Assembly (NCBI GenBank): GCA_965228015.1 | Contig: OZ245787.1 | Span: 372,001 to 436,000, forward strand | Length of the DNA: 64,000 nucleotides | Direction: 5' to 3' | Source: SKKY01 sp965228015 | Lineage (GTDB): Bacteria > Bacillota > Peptococcia > Peptococcales > SKKY01 | Notes under the pieces: generated by a model | Database searches by the model: none | Told to the model about the DNA's origin: nothing | The model's input: the letters and a program-made list of their open reading frames with translations, nothing else | Translations under genes and position numbers: made by a program | Shown: positions 46,066 to 56,199 of the stretch, piece after piece | How the letters are laid out: every line of letters starts with the position of its first letter | Numbering within the stretch: the stretch's first letter is position 1

Positions 46066-48421
46066 TAAAAAAGTTAAATATTCGCTTATTCAGACAAATA
46101 AAAAGTACAAAAGGTCAGTTTGTTTCCATTACTTTAATGGTCATAATAGCCTTAGTTATTTTTATTTCTATGAATATGGTAAGTGATAATTTATCTGTAT
46201 CATTGGAAACATTTTATGAAATTACAAATTTTACCGATTTGTTTACTGAAGTGGTAAGAATTCCTCAAAGCGCAATAGAAGGCTTAGAATCAATACCAGG
46301 GATCTCTAAGGCCCAAGGGAGGGTAAGAGCCGATGTTCTTTTTAAGGTAGATGATCAAGGGGAAAAAGTCCGTATCAGGTTAATTTCAATTCCTCAAGGA
46401 GATAATATTTTAAATGATAACTATGTAATCGAAGGGAAAAAACACCCTGAAATAATAAATGAAGCTGCTGTTTTACAACAATTTGCAACTGGAAGAAATA
46501 TTAAAGTTGGAGATAAAATAACTCCAGTAATTGCAGGTAAAGAATATAATTTTTTTGTATTCGGGATTATTGCTAACCCTGAATATATTTATTTAATGGA
46601 AAATGAAATGAATTTATTACCCGCCCCAGATAAATTTGGGATTTTGTATATTACTGAGGAAATGGCTCAAAATATTCTTGGTTACCAAGGAAATTTTAAT
46701 GAAGTTGTAATAAAATTTGATAATTATGATAGTAATAATTTAGAAGAAGTTATAGAAGATATTGAAGATTATTTAGAACCTTATGGATTAATACGGACTA
46801 TAAAAAAAGATAATCAATTAAGTAACAGTATTATGAATCAGGAACTAAATCAACTAGACAGTATGTCTGTTTCCATTACCATCCTCTTCCTTGGGGTAGC
46901 AGGAGTAATTATATACATAATGCTAATGAGACTAGTAAATAATGACAGAATTTCTATCGGAGTCTTAAAAGATATTGGTTACAGTAATTTTGAAGTTCTA
47001 ACTCATTATCTGAAATATGCAATATTAATAGGTTTTGCAGGATCTTTAGCGGGTATTGTTTTAAGCATTCCCATAGCAGCAGGTTTTACAAATTTATATA
47101 TTATGTATATGAACATACCAATTTTAGAAACCCAGCTTCATTACAGGTATTTTATTTATGGGTTTATTATTACAATAGTTTTTTGTATTATTGCCGGGTT
47201 TTTTGGCACAAGAAAAATACTAAAAATAATGCCCTCTGATTCAATGAAGCCTGAAGCACCAGAAACCGGAGGAAGGATCTGGATAGAAAAAAATCGCTTT
47301 TTTATGGAAAAATTTTTCTTTTTCCTGGAAGATGGTTTTCAGAAATATGTTTAGGAACAAAAAAGAGCAATAATTTTGATATTAGGCATTTCTCTGACAT
47401 ATGGAATTACTATGGTTCCTCTATATATGTCTTTAATCTGGAATACTCTTTTTGATGTACAATATAAAGTTTTCCAAACCATGGATTACAATGTTGTATT
47501 ATCAAAACCATTCAACGAAAATGTTATTAAAGATATTTCTAAAATTATTGACCCAGATCATATAGAACCTAAAATAGAATATCCCTTTGAGCTTCAAAAT
47601 GGCTGGAAAAAGAAGACTATTAATGTTATCGCCTTGAATAAAGAAACAAAAATATATAACTTCAGAATGACTGATGGGAATTCAATTTATTTGGAAGACA
47701 AGGGCATTATTCTTTCTGAGACAGTTGCCAAGAGTTTAAATACAAAAACCGGGGATATTATAAAATTAAATAACTACCTTCCTGGAAAAGATGATATTAG
47801 TGTAAGGATTACTGGTATAACAGAGCAGTATCTTGGTTCCAATGCATATATTAATATAGATTATTTTCGAAATCTTTTAGGAGAAAAAGATCTTATTACA
47901 GGGGTTTATATTAATTCGGAAGATGATGTAGTTGAAAAATTACAGGATATTAAATATATTGGAAAAGTTGAATCGAACAAAGATATGATGAATACATTCA
48001 TGGAATATATGGATCTTATAATTTATTCTGTAAGTGTTATGATGTTTTTTGGAGTAATTCTTGGATTTGCCATAGTTTACAATGTTACTATAATTAATAT
48101 AAACGAGCGAAGCCTGGAAATATCATCATTAAGAGTAATGGGATTTGAGAAAAAAGACGTTTATAGTATGATTTCAAAAGAAAACAGTATTATGACTATT
48201 CTTGGTATTATGCTTGGGGTTCCTGTTGGTAGAGGAATGTGTGCAGGTATAATAAGTTCAGTATTAGAGGATTTAACGACAATCCCCTTATTGATACAAC
48301 CTTCAACATACTTTTACACAGCCTTGGCAACTATAATTTTTGTTATTATTGCTCAACTTGCCACAATAAAAAAATATATCAAATAGATTTTATGGATGCT
48401 TTAAAAAGCAGAACATCTTAA
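46059..48421 (+). pseudogene. FtsX/MacB-type ABC permease, internal stop and late frameshift
   Basis: A large permease with an N-terminal helix (KGQFVSITLMVIIALVIFIS), an extracellular domain, and helices around 290-400 (GVAGVIIYIMLMRLVNNDRISIGVLKDIGYS). A TAG at 47352-47354 splits it; the second half begins RAIILILGISLTYGITM in the same frame and repeats the pattern (VTIININERSLEISSLRVMGFE). Near the end an A7 run at 48368-48374 is one A short, and the natural tail is KKIYQIDFMDALKSRTS to 48421. Two FtsX domains in one chain fit drug or lipid exporters with a separate ATPase and adaptor, as here. Confidence 0.82.
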
Positions 48422-48436
48422 TTGGGGGATTATTAT

Positions 48437-49530
48437 ATGAATAAAAAAAGATGCTATTAATTTCTCTTGTTTTAGTCGGAATTATTGCCGCATACTTAGT
48501 TGTTTCCAAATTTAACAACAAGGTTGAAGTAAACGTAACTCAAGCACAAAGAGGTGAGATAAGTAAGCATGTAGAAGAAACTGGTGAGGTTTTTCTTTCT
48601 GAACAGCAAATTATTTATGCTGGAGCCACAGGATATATTACCGATATTTACTATGAAGCAGGAGAAGAAATTTTAAAAACCAGCAAAATACTAGATATTA
48701 ACAGTTCGGAAATTAAAAATAACATTCTTCAAAGAAATAAAATAATTGAAGAAATTGCAATTGCAGAAAGAAATCTTGAAGATAATCGTCTGTTACTTGA
48801 AAACAAAAATACTTTAAAAGAGACTGGAGCTTTGAATGAAAGAGAGTATACAGAATTTTATAATTTAGTAAAAAATGAAGAGGGAAGATTGGAAAACCTA
48901 AAGAGAGATTTGTACTATTTAAATAATACTATTTCTGATACGATTACAAGAATCTCATCTCCTTTAGATGCTGTGTTATTAGATACCTATGTTAAAAAAG
49001 GAGATTATATTCTAACAGGTACTCCTTTGGTAATGATTGGAGACACAGGAGATTCCTACATTGAATCCGATGTTTTAACAAGTGAAATTAAAGATATAAA
49101 AGAAGGAAACCAGGTATTAATCTCTAATAATAATTTAGGTATTAACAATATAAAAGGAGTAGTAAGTAAAATATACCCAATTGCATTTAGTAAAATATCT
49201 GATCTTGGAGTAGAACAAAACAGGATAAAGGTGAAAATTGACGTACTTGAAGAAAATAACAATATTAAACCAGGTTATATTCTTGATTTAAAATTAATCA
49301 CAGAAAGCAAAGAAAATTCTATTTATATTCCTGAAAATTCTATATTCCAGTTAAACGAAGAAGATTATGTTTTTGTAGTTGAGAATAACCAGGCAAAATT
49401 AAGAAAAATAATTAAAGGAATTGAAAGTGAGAGGAATATTGAAATTCTGGAAGGTATCTCTAAAGGAGAATGTGTTATAACAGCACCCTCGTCTGATTTA
49501 GAAGATGGAATAAGGGTAGAGGTAAAATAA
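48437..49530 (+). CDS. Efflux adaptor (HlyD/MacA family), start region frameshifted
   Basis: A membrane-fusion/adaptor protein with an N-terminal anchor (LLISLVLVGIIAAYLVVSK), paired half-lipoyl segments, a coiled-coil hairpin (IEEIAIAERNLEDNRLLLEN) and beta-barrel domains ending in VVENNQAKLRKIIKG. The open frame begins at ATG 48451, which lacks a ribosome site. ATG 48437 has GGGGGAT upstream and would be joined if the A7 run at 48443-48449 had one more A. Substrate is unknown; in Gram-positives such adaptors work with MacB-like permeases in peptide or antibiotic export. Confidence 0.82.
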
Positions 49531-50213
49531 TGGAGAGAATTGCTGTTCTGGGCGCTCTTGGAAGAGAGATACGATACATTAAAAACAACATAGAAATCAC
49601 TAAAACTATTGAAATTAAAGGTTACCGCTTCTCAGAAGGATTATATAATGATCTTGAAATAATACTTGGAATAACAAGTGTTGGAAAAGTCAATGCTGCT
49701 TTGTGTACTGAAATTTTAATTAATAATTTCAATCCTGGCATTATAATAAATACAGGAATTGCAGGAGCTATTACAGATAAAACAGAAGTCTTTGATATAA
49801 TTGTCGGGGAAAGCATTAATTATCATGATGTTGAAGAATATATATTAAAGGGGACATTCCCGTATATTAACGAATTTTCATCTGATGCATATTTATTAAA
49901 TCGAGCAAAAGTATCTGCAGAACTTTGGAAAGCAAAGGGTAATATATTTTTTGGTAAAATAATAAGCGGAGATTCATTTGTTTCTTCATTAAATGAAAAA
50001 GAAAGGCTTATTAATATGCATAATCCTCTATGCACAGAAATGGAAGGGGCAGCCATAGCTCATGCATGTTATATTAATAAAACACCATTTATTGAAATAA
50101 GAAGTATTTCTGATAAATCTGACGAATCTGCCAGAGAAGTATATAAACAAAATGAAATCCCTGCCGCAGATAAAGCAGGGGAATTCATTATTAATTACTT
50201 CCAATTTTTGTAA
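49530..50213 (+). CDS. mtnN: 5'-methylthioadenosine/S-adenosylhomocysteine nucleosidase
   Basis: A 227-residue nucleosidase recycling methylthioadenosine and S-adenosylhomocysteine. IAVLGALGREIRYI opens it; INTGIAGAI, SGDSFV and CTEMEGAAIAHACY (ribose-binding Met-Glu and catalytic region) with IRSISDKSDESA (catalytic Asp) are all present. ATG 49530 overlaps the adaptor stop codon. Its 3' end overlaps the convergent metA remnant by 23 bp. Confidence 0.9.
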   Translation: MERIAVLGALGREIRYIKNNIEITKTIEIKGYRFSEGLYNDLEIILGITSVGKVNAALCTEILINNFNPGIIINTGIAGAITDKTEVFDIIVGESINYHDVEEYILKGTFPYINEFSSDAYLLNRAKVSAELWKAKGNIFFGKIISGDSFVSSLNEKERLINMHNPLCTEMEGAAIAHACYINKTPFIEIRSISDKSDESAREVYKQNEIPAADKAGEFIINYFQFL

Positions 50214-50763
50214 TATCGTATTCCGTTTTTTGATAAACATAGTAATTTATCCAATTATTGAATAGTAAGTTTGCAGTACTTTTCCATGATGTTTTTGGAA
50301 GGTTTTTATGATTATCCTCTGGGAAATAATTAACTGGAATTTCAATATCCAGCCCTTTATTTCGGTCTCGAAAATATTCTTTTCCCAAAGTATCACAATC
50401 ATATTCACTGTGACCGGATAAGAAAAATTTCCTTCTATCTTTTGTAGCAGCAATATACACTCCTGCAACTTCAGATTCAGATAGAATTTCTATATTTTCT
50501 TCCATAATTATATCTTCTTTTCTTACTTCAGTATGTCTGAAGTGAGGTGCATTGAAGATATAATCAAAACCAAAAAACAAATTTTCTTTAGGAACTGAAA
50601 CCTTGTGCTGATAAACACCAAAAAGTTTTTTAGGAAGCTGGTGCTTTCCTATCTTATAATAATGATATAAAGCTGCCTGAGAGGCCCAGCAAATAAACAA
50701 AGTAGAAGTAACATTATTCTTAATATAGTCGAAGATCTTAGACGACTCTTCCCAATAACCCAC
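50191..50763 (-). pseudogene. metA: Homoserine O-acyltransferase MetA, N-terminal third missing
   Basis: MetA acylates homoserine in methionine synthesis. The 190 residues left begin at YWEESSKIFDYIKNNVTSTLFICWASQAALYHYY (catalytic Cys) and include VYQHKV, PHFRHTEV, LSGHSEYD (catalytic His and Glu) and VNYFPEDN. Normal MetA is about 300 residues; the first 110 or so, including the conserved N-terminal substrate-binding part, are absent, and the bases upstream are intergenic. A GTG at 50763 opens the frame but is probably not a genuine start. No IS is beside it. Confidence 0.85.
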
Positions 50764-50848
50764 TTTTGTATTAATATTAAGTTATAATCTAATTGGAATG
50801 CTATATTAAAAATTTAAATAAAATAATTCTAAAAAGGGGACGGGAATA

Positions 50849-51076
50849 ATGCCAAAACCACTTTATATCGATCGCAAAGGTTTGAAACATCATGGAGATA
50901 TCCAGGAAGAGTATTTAAACAATTTAAAAAGAGGTGAATTGGAATTAGGTCAGGTTTTAAATTACGCTGAAGAAACAGGTACTAACGAATATAATTTTGT
51001 TGTTACAGGTATTACTGATGATGTAATTTATCTTGAGGCTGTTCCTTTAAGTGTTTCTGTTGATAAAGATGAATAG
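50849..51076 (+). CDS. Small hypothetical protein, 75 residues
   Basis: ATG 50849 has AAAAAGGGGACGGGAA upstream, a good ribosome site. The acidic protein (PKPLYIDRKGLKHHGDIQ...) has no motif I recognise, no signal peptide and no membrane segment. Codon use and spacing look genuine. It stands alone between metA and the yneA-like gene. Confidence 0.65.
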   Translation: MPKPLYIDRKGLKHHGDIQEEYLNNLKRGELELGQVLNYAEETGTNEYNFVVTGITDDVIYLEAVPLSVSVDKDE

Positions 51077-51176
51077 AAACTCCAAGACTGCAACAATGTT
51101 AAAAACTATCTGGACAAATATAATAAGAAGTAAAACAAAAGGGTAGTGGATATATAAAAGATATATAAAATAAACT

Positions 51177-51202
51177 TCAGGCTAGTTTTTATACTGGCCT
51201 GA
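51177..51202. other. Hairpin between convergent small gene and yneA-like gene
   Basis: TTCAGGCTAGT / ACTGGCCTGAA with one G-T pair. Neither side has a proper T run on the 3' side, so it is at best a weak terminator. The remaining bases 51077-51286 show nothing else. Confidence 0.45.
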
Positions 51203-51286
51203 AAAAATAATAATTTAGTTTACATAATATATATTATGAGAAGTAAATTGCGAATTAATAAAGCCAGGGCGTTAAACCCCAGCTGA

Positions 51287-51631
51287 TTAATACTTATTAT
51301 ATACAGGTGCCTTTATTCTTTGTCCTGGAGTAATTAATCCAGAATTAAGACCATTGATTTTTTTAGTTCATAAATATATTCTCTTATATCTTTATTATCT
51401 TAATTATACTCTTCAGCTATTGCCCATAAAGTATCTCCTGCCTGAATTTGATATTCGATAACTTTAATATTATTAGCATCTGCATATGTTGTCATGAATA
51501 TTCCGCTTATAAAAATCAGAATTAACATTATGCCTGAAAATATAACTTTTCCTTTAAGTTTTTTTCTTTTTCTCTTTTTCCGTTATTTTTGCAAGTCTCA
51601 TTTCTTGAAAATCTTTAGCTGAATAACTCAT
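51287..51631 (-). pseudogene. YneA-like LysM cell-division inhibitor, disrupted
   Basis: YneA in Bacillus blocks division during SOS and is divergent from lexA, as here. From the ATG at 51631 (GGAG upstream) it reads MSYSAKDFQEMRLAKITEKEKKKK. A shift in an A6 run near 51555 breaks the frame, then LKGKVIFSGIMLILIFISGIF is one membrane helix, followed by a LysM domain (YQIQAGDTLWAIAEEYN). A TAA near 51401 interrupts it before KDIREYIYELKK. A last shift near 51365 precedes INGLNSGLITPGQRI. The order helix-then-LysM and the location strongly suggest YneA. Confidence 0.72.
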
Positions 51632-51655
51632 AAGATCAACTCCAATTATCAACAC

Positions 51656-51733
51656 AGAATGCGTGTTCGCTTATTTGAATAAATAATAACACGAACATAT
51701 ATTCTTGTCAACGAAAAATCGAATATTTGTTTG
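51656..51733. promoter_or_regulatory. Three candidate LexA boxes between yneA-like gene and lexA
   Basis: CGAACACGCATTCT (minus strand, 51656-51669), CGAACATATATTCT (51692-51705) and CGAATATTTGTTTG (51720-51733) each resemble the Firmicutes SOS box CGAACRNRYGTTYG with one to three deviations. They lie in the divergent promoter region, as expected for auto-regulated lexA and a controlled yneA. Confidence 0.65.
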
Positions 51734-51791
51734 TATATTTTTTCAGAGTATGATATTATAAATTTAATAAAAAAGTCAGGATGTGGTTAAT

Positions 51792-52436
51792 ATGTCTAAA
51801 CCAATGACAAAAAAACAAGAAGCTATTTTGGAGTTTATAAAAAGTGAATTGGCTTCAAAAGGTTATCCTCCCTCTATTAGGGAAATCTGTTCTGCTGTAG
51901 GTTTAACTTCAAGTTCAACAGTACATGGACATTTATCAAGTTTGGAAAAAAAAAGTTATATCAGAAGAGATGCCACCAAACCCAGAGCTATTGAAATTCT
52001 AGGAGAAAAGAATTTACCAATTGAGTCACCCAATCTCTCTAATAAGGAAATGATTGATATTCCAATTGTAGGTGAAGTTGCTGCGGGTGTTCCAATTACT
52101 GCTGAAGAAAATGTTGTTGATACCTTTCCAGTACCTTTAAATTACTTCCATTCCAGCAATCCCTTATTTATGCTAAAAATTAAAGGCGACAGTATGATAA
52201 ATGCCGGAATTTTAGAGAATGATTATCTTGTAATCGAACAACAAAAAAATGCTTTAAACGGAGAAATTGTTGTTGCAATTGTAAATGATGGTTATGAATC
52301 AGAAGCCACAGTAAAAAGGTTCTATTCTAAGAACGGACAAATAGAACTTCACCCTGAAAATGATAATTACATGCCAATAATTCCCCATGACGTTACAATT
52401 GCTGGTAAAGTTGTAGGATTGTTTAGAAAGTTTTAA
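51792..52436 (+). CDS. lexA: LexA repressor
   Basis: The SOS repressor, cleaved with RecA help. The N-terminal winged helix (KKQEAILEFIKSELASKGYPPSIREICSAVGLTSSSTVHGHL) recognises SOS boxes. The cleavage site is the Ala-Gly in GEVAAGVPI. The catalytic Ser is in KGDSMINAGI and the Lys in YESEATVKRFY. GTG 51783 is in frame but ATG 51792 has CAGGATG at proper spacing. The gene is intact and ends 90 bp before a strong terminator. Confidence 0.95.
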   Translation: MSKPMTKKQEAILEFIKSELASKGYPPSIREICSAVGLTSSSTVHGHLSSLEKKSYIRRDATKPRAIEILGEKNLPIESPNLSNKEMIDIPIVGEVAAGVPITAEENVVDTFPVPLNYFHSSNPLFMLKIKGDSMINAGILENDYLVIEQQKNALNGEIVVAIVNDGYESEATVKRFYSKNGQIELHPENDNYMPIIPHDVTIAGKVVGLFRKF

Positions 52437-52528
52437 AAAAAGATTGGCTTTAAAGGCTTAAAATAATTGTTCTCTTGGTTTGGGTTGCGAAAAACAATAA
52501 AATTCTTTAAAATGGCTTATAATGGCTT

Positions 52529-52568
52529 TAAATTAGAAATCCACTCTTTTGAGTGGATTTCTAATTTA
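52529..52568. terminator. Bidirectional terminator between lexA and ddl
   Basis: A perfect 18-bp stem TAAATTAGAAATCCACTC / GAGTGGATTTCTAATTTA with a TTTT loop. It overlaps the ddl stop codon and serves the convergent lexA transcript. Confidence 0.82.
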
Positions 52569-53645
52569 AATATCTCTTTTATATCTGTTTTTTTCTTTAA
52601 ATCTTTCAAATCCCAGACTAATTAGCTCATTAAGAAGCATATTTAATTGAATTCCTTCATTTTCCCAAAGCTTTGGATACATGCTTATTGCTGTAAAGCC
52701 AGGAAGTGTATTTACTTCATTTAATAAAATTTCATTAGTGTCTTTATCAATAAAAAAATCAATTCTTGTAAAACCAGATAAGTCTAATGCTTTGTATGAA
52801 ATCTCAGAAAGTCTTTTTATTTCATCTAATGTTTCTTCTGAGAGATCATCAGCGATTTTAGTAACAGAAGTATCTTTTATATACTTGGATTCATAGTCAT
52901 AAAATTCACTTCCAGGAATAACTTCCCTGCAAGAAGATAATTTCACATCTTCATTACCCAGAGCAGAAATTTCTATCTCTCTGACATTTCTGCCTTCCTC
53001 AATAATAACTCTTCGGTCATACTCAGCAGCCATATTCAAGGCTTTAATAAGGTCCTCTTTATTTTTAGACTTGCTTATACCAACACTTGAACCTAAATTC
53101 GCAGGTTTTATAAACAACGGGAATTTTAAATTGTCCTGGATTTTTTTTACTGTATTTTCGATATCAAGAAAAATATCTTTGCTGTTTATTCCCAGATATT
53201 TTACCTGGGGCACAGAATGAGATTGAAGGATATCTTTCATGATAATTTTATCCATTCCTACTGCACTTCCGCAAACTCCTGAGCCAACATAAGGGGTCTC
53301 CATATATTCCATGATACCCTGCAAAGTACCATCTTCACCATTAGTACCATGTATAATCGGGAAGACAATATCTCCTGTAAATATTTCTGAAAAATCAATT
53401 AAGCTGTAAATGCTTTTTCCAGGACGAGGCAACATAGTAATTTCGTTATTTAAATAATTTTCTTCTGTAAAGTTTTTTATATCATTTTCTGCAATTGGTC
53501 CATACCATTTACCACTTCTGGAGATTCCCACAGGGAAAACATTATATTTACTTTTATCAAAGCCGTTGTAAATTGACTGGGCAGATTTTAATGAAACTTC
53601 GTGTTCTCCGGATTTACCACCAAAAATTAAGATTACATTAATCAT
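52566..53645 (-). CDS. ddl: D-alanine--D-alanine ligase
   Basis: A 359-residue ATP-grasp ligase for peptidoglycan precursors. FGGKSGEHEVSLKSAQSI opens it. FPIIHGTNGEDGTLQGIMEY, PLFIKPANLGSSVGISK, NEVNTLPGFTAISMYPKLW (metal-binding and omega loop) are complete. In VanC/VanA-type D-Ala:D-Lac enzymes the GYTAxSMYP-region residue differs; here the D-Ala type is more likely. The start overlaps the end of the upstream gene by 4 bp, giving the order miaA-hfq-ynbB-ddl. Confidence 0.93.
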   Translation of the reverse strand: MINVILIFGGKSGEHEVSLKSAQSIYNGFDKSKYNVFPVGISRSGKWYGPIAENDIKNFTEENYLNNEITMLPRPGKSIYSLIDFSEIFTGDIVFPIIHGTNGEDGTLQGIMEYMETPYVGSGVCGSAVGMDKIIMKDILQSHSVPQVKYLGINSKDIFLDIENTVKKIQDNLKFPLFIKPANLGSSVGISKSKNKEDLIKALNMAAEYDRRVIIEEGRNVREIEISALGNEDVKLSSCREVIPGSEFYDYESKYIKDTSVTKIADDLSEETLDEIKRLSEISYKALDLSGFTRIDFFIDKDTNEILLNEVNTLPGFTAISMYPKLWENEGIQLNMLLNELISLGFERFKEKNRYKRDI

Positions 53646-54931
53646 AAACCTTCACATCCCTTATTAAACAGTACTTTACCAGCTTTAATTGCAGCAACAA
53701 CAACATGGTAGAAACTCAATCCACCTTGGAGATAAGCAGTGTAAGGTTCTCTCGTAGGGCCATCAACGCTTAATTCTATTGAAGATCCTTGAATAAAAGT
53801 TCCCCCAGCCATAATTACAGCGTCATCATAACCAGGAAGCTGGCTTGCTGTAGGCCTTACAAAGGAATCCAGGGGACAACTGCTTTGAACAGCATTACAA
53901 AATTCTTTTAATAACTCAGGGTTTTTTAATATTATTCCCTGAACGATATCTGTTCTTTTTTCATTTCCAGAAGGAGCTGTTTCAAATCCTAATTTTGAAA
54001 ACAATATAGATGAAAAAACAGCGCCTTTTAGAGCTTGCTCAACTATAAGAGGTGCCATAAACAAACCTTGGAATGCTGTTCGGTTAAAATCCAGGGCAGA
54101 TGTAACATCTTCATGAATACCTGGAGCTGTCAGTCTATAAGAAGCTTTAATTACATATTCTTCTTTTCCTGCAACATATCCGCCCCTTAAAGCTAATCCT
54201 CCGCCAGGATTTTTTATTAAAGAGCCGGCAATAATATCTGCCCCCGCTTCAATGGGTTCATTTAATTCAACAAATTCTCCATAGCAATTATCAACAAAAA
54301 TTATTGTTTTGGGAGATATTTCTTTAATAAATGAACATACCTTTTGGATATCTTCAATTAATATAGATTTCCTGGAAGAATAACCTTTAGATCTTTGAAT
54401 ACATATTAAAGGATATTTTTTAGCATTTAGCTTTTCAGCTATTTTGGAATAATCAAAAGCACTTTCCTTAGTTAGATCAATACAGTCATGTTTTATATCA
54501 AGTTCATTAAGAGTTCCAGGTTTTTTATTCTTACCAATTATTTTCAAAAGTGTGTCATAAGGAGTTCCTGAAATTGATAAAAATGAATCACCTGGTTTAA
54601 GTAATCCAAATAAAATTATAGCTAAAGCATGGGTGCCAGATACAATATTGGAACGAACTATCGCTTTTTCGGCTTTAAATATATCTTTATATATTTCTTC
54701 TAAGGTTTCTCTCCCTGTATCACCATATCCATAACCTGTTGATCCGTTTAAATGAAAGTCCGTAGCTTTGTTTTTTTGAAAAGCTTTTAAAACTTTATAT
54801 TGATTTAATCCTGTAGTTTCTTCAATATCATTAAATATTATTTTACTTTCATTAAAAGATTCAAATATTATATTTTCATATCTTTTGGGTAAGTTAAGAT
54901 CATTAATAAGTTCTTTTAAAAACATGTTCAA
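53642..54931 (-). CDS. ynbB: Methionine gamma-lyase/aluminium resistance family PLP enzyme (YnbB-like)
   Basis: A 429-residue fold-type I PLP protein. STGYGYGDTGRETLEEIYKDIF, SGTHALAIILFGLL, SRKSILIEDIQKVC, IIFVDNCYGEF and IAGSLIKNPGGGLALRGGYVAG (with the PLP lysine) define the family. It follows miaA-hfq in many Firmicutes. The name comes from a plant-root isolate's aluminium phenotype; the real reaction is not known. ATG 54931 overlaps the hfq stop. Confidence 0.88.
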   Translation of the reverse strand: MNMFLKELINDLNLPKRYENIIFESFNESKIIFNDIEETTGLNQYKVLKAFQKNKATDFHLNGSTGYGYGDTGRETLEEIYKDIFKAEKAIVRSNIVSGTHALAIILFGLLKPGDSFLSISGTPYDTLLKIIGKNKKPGTLNELDIKHDCIDLTKESAFDYSKIAEKLNAKKYPLICIQRSKGYSSRKSILIEDIQKVCSFIKEISPKTIIFVDNCYGEFVELNEPIEAGADIIAGSLIKNPGGGLALRGGYVAGKEEYVIKASYRLTAPGIHEDVTSALDFNRTAFQGLFMAPLIVEQALKGAVFSSILFSKLGFETAPSGNEKRTDIVQGIILKNPELLKEFCNAVQSSCPLDSFVRPTASQLPGYDDAVIMAGGTFIQGSSIELSVDGPTREPYTAYLQGGLSFYHVVVAAIKAGKVLFNKGCEGL

Positions 54932-55182
54932 TTTTGTTCACCAGCCGTATGTTGAATTTCTTTTAAAACATCTGTTTTTCCAATTGGAGAAATTGTTGAA
55001 ATTGCATGTTTATAAATCATTTGCTGACCAATTTCATTTTCCAGAATAACAACAAAATTATCGAAAGCTTTAACATATCCTTTTAATTGAAATTTATTAA
55101 CCATATAAATAACAACTTGTCTGTTTTCTTTTCTAACAAGACTTAAAAATACATCTTGAAAATTAATAGTCCCTTTTGACAT
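54928..55182 (-). CDS. hfq: RNA chaperone Hfq, in frame with miaA without a stop
   Basis: An 84-residue Sm-like hexamer subunit helping small RNAs pair with mRNAs. NFQDVFLSLVRKENRQVVIYMVNKFQLKGYVKAFDNFVVIL is the Sm1 motif and MIYKHAISTISP is Sm2 with the YKH residues. It has its own ATG at 55182 with GGGAGGG 8 bp upstream, so independent initiation is likely. No stop separates it from miaA, giving one 408-residue frame. A single extra A in the A5 run at 55204-55208 would end MiaA with TAA just after the ribosome site. Confidence 0.9.
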   Translation of the reverse strand: MSKGTINFQDVFLSLVRKENRQVVIYMVNKFQLKGYVKAFDNFVVILENEIGQQMIYKHAISTISPIGKTDVLKEIQHTAGEQN

Positions 55183-56154
55183 AAAATTAAACCCTCCCTT
55201 CAGTTTTTCTTTATAATAATCCAATATTTCCTTAAGCAATTCATTTGAATTTTTTGTACTTTTATCTAACCAGATGACATCTTTATTTTTCCGAAACCAG
55301 GTTAATTGCCTTTTGGCAAATCTTCTGGTTTCCTGTTTAATTTTTTCAACACACTCATCATAATTATATTCAGAATCTAAGAAATCTAAAATCTGACGAT
55401 AACCGATTCCTTGCATTGAACGTAATTCTGGAGTTACTACTCCGGATTTCAATAAAGAATTTACTTCATCCAACCAGCCATTTTCAAACATTAAATGAAC
55501 TCTTCTATTTATTTTATCATAAAGTATATTCCTGTTCATTGTAATTACGAAATAAAACAAATTAAAGGGTGAAGTCTTTTCTGTTCTTGAATTTCTTTCC
55601 AGTTCAGAAAATTTTACATTTATATTTTCACAAATCTCAATGGCTCTTATAAGACGTTTTGTATTTGATAAATCAATCATTTCTAGTGCATCCGGGTCTG
55701 TTTTTTTTAATTTTTCTACTAAATAGTCATTACCAAAAGCGTAATATTCTTCCCAAAGTTTATCTCTGATTATTGAGTTGTTATTTTCCTCAATAAATGA
55801 ATAATTATATACCAATGCATCAATATACAACCCAGTGCCTCCAGCAATAATAGGAATTTTACCCCGGGCATAAATATCATCAATAATTTTTAAAGCATTT
55901 TTCTGGAATATCCGAACATTATATTCCTCCCTTGGTTCAATAATATCTATTAAGTGATGGTTGATCCCTTGCATTTCTTCCTTTTTTATTTTAGCTGTAC
56001 CTATATCCAAATACTTATATATCTGCATGGAGTCACCAGAAATAATATCTCCGTTAATTTTTTTTGCAAGTTCTATACTTAATTCTGTTTTTCCCGAAGC
56101 TGTTGGTCCGGCTATAACAATTAGCATTTTTTTCTTTTGCAACATCTTTACCAT
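55183..56154 (-). CDS. miaA: tRNA dimethylallyltransferase MiaA, stop missing
   Basis: Adds the isopentenyl group to A37 of tRNAs reading UNN codons. The P-loop GPTASGKTEL is near residue 16. SGDSMQIYKYLDIGTAK, GGTGLYIDALV, NTKRLIRAIEI, and ELRSMQGIGYRQILDFL follow, then the C-terminal KRQLTWFRK. ATG 56154 has AAAGGA upstream. About 324 residues precede the Hfq start, a normal MiaA length, but the frame then runs straight into hfq. mutL, usually just upstream, is not here; a plus-strand ion channel gene starts 46 bp away instead. Confidence 0.92.
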
Positions 56155-56199
56155 TCCTTTATAATTAACATTGAAATACTTCTAAGAAGAGGAAAATAT

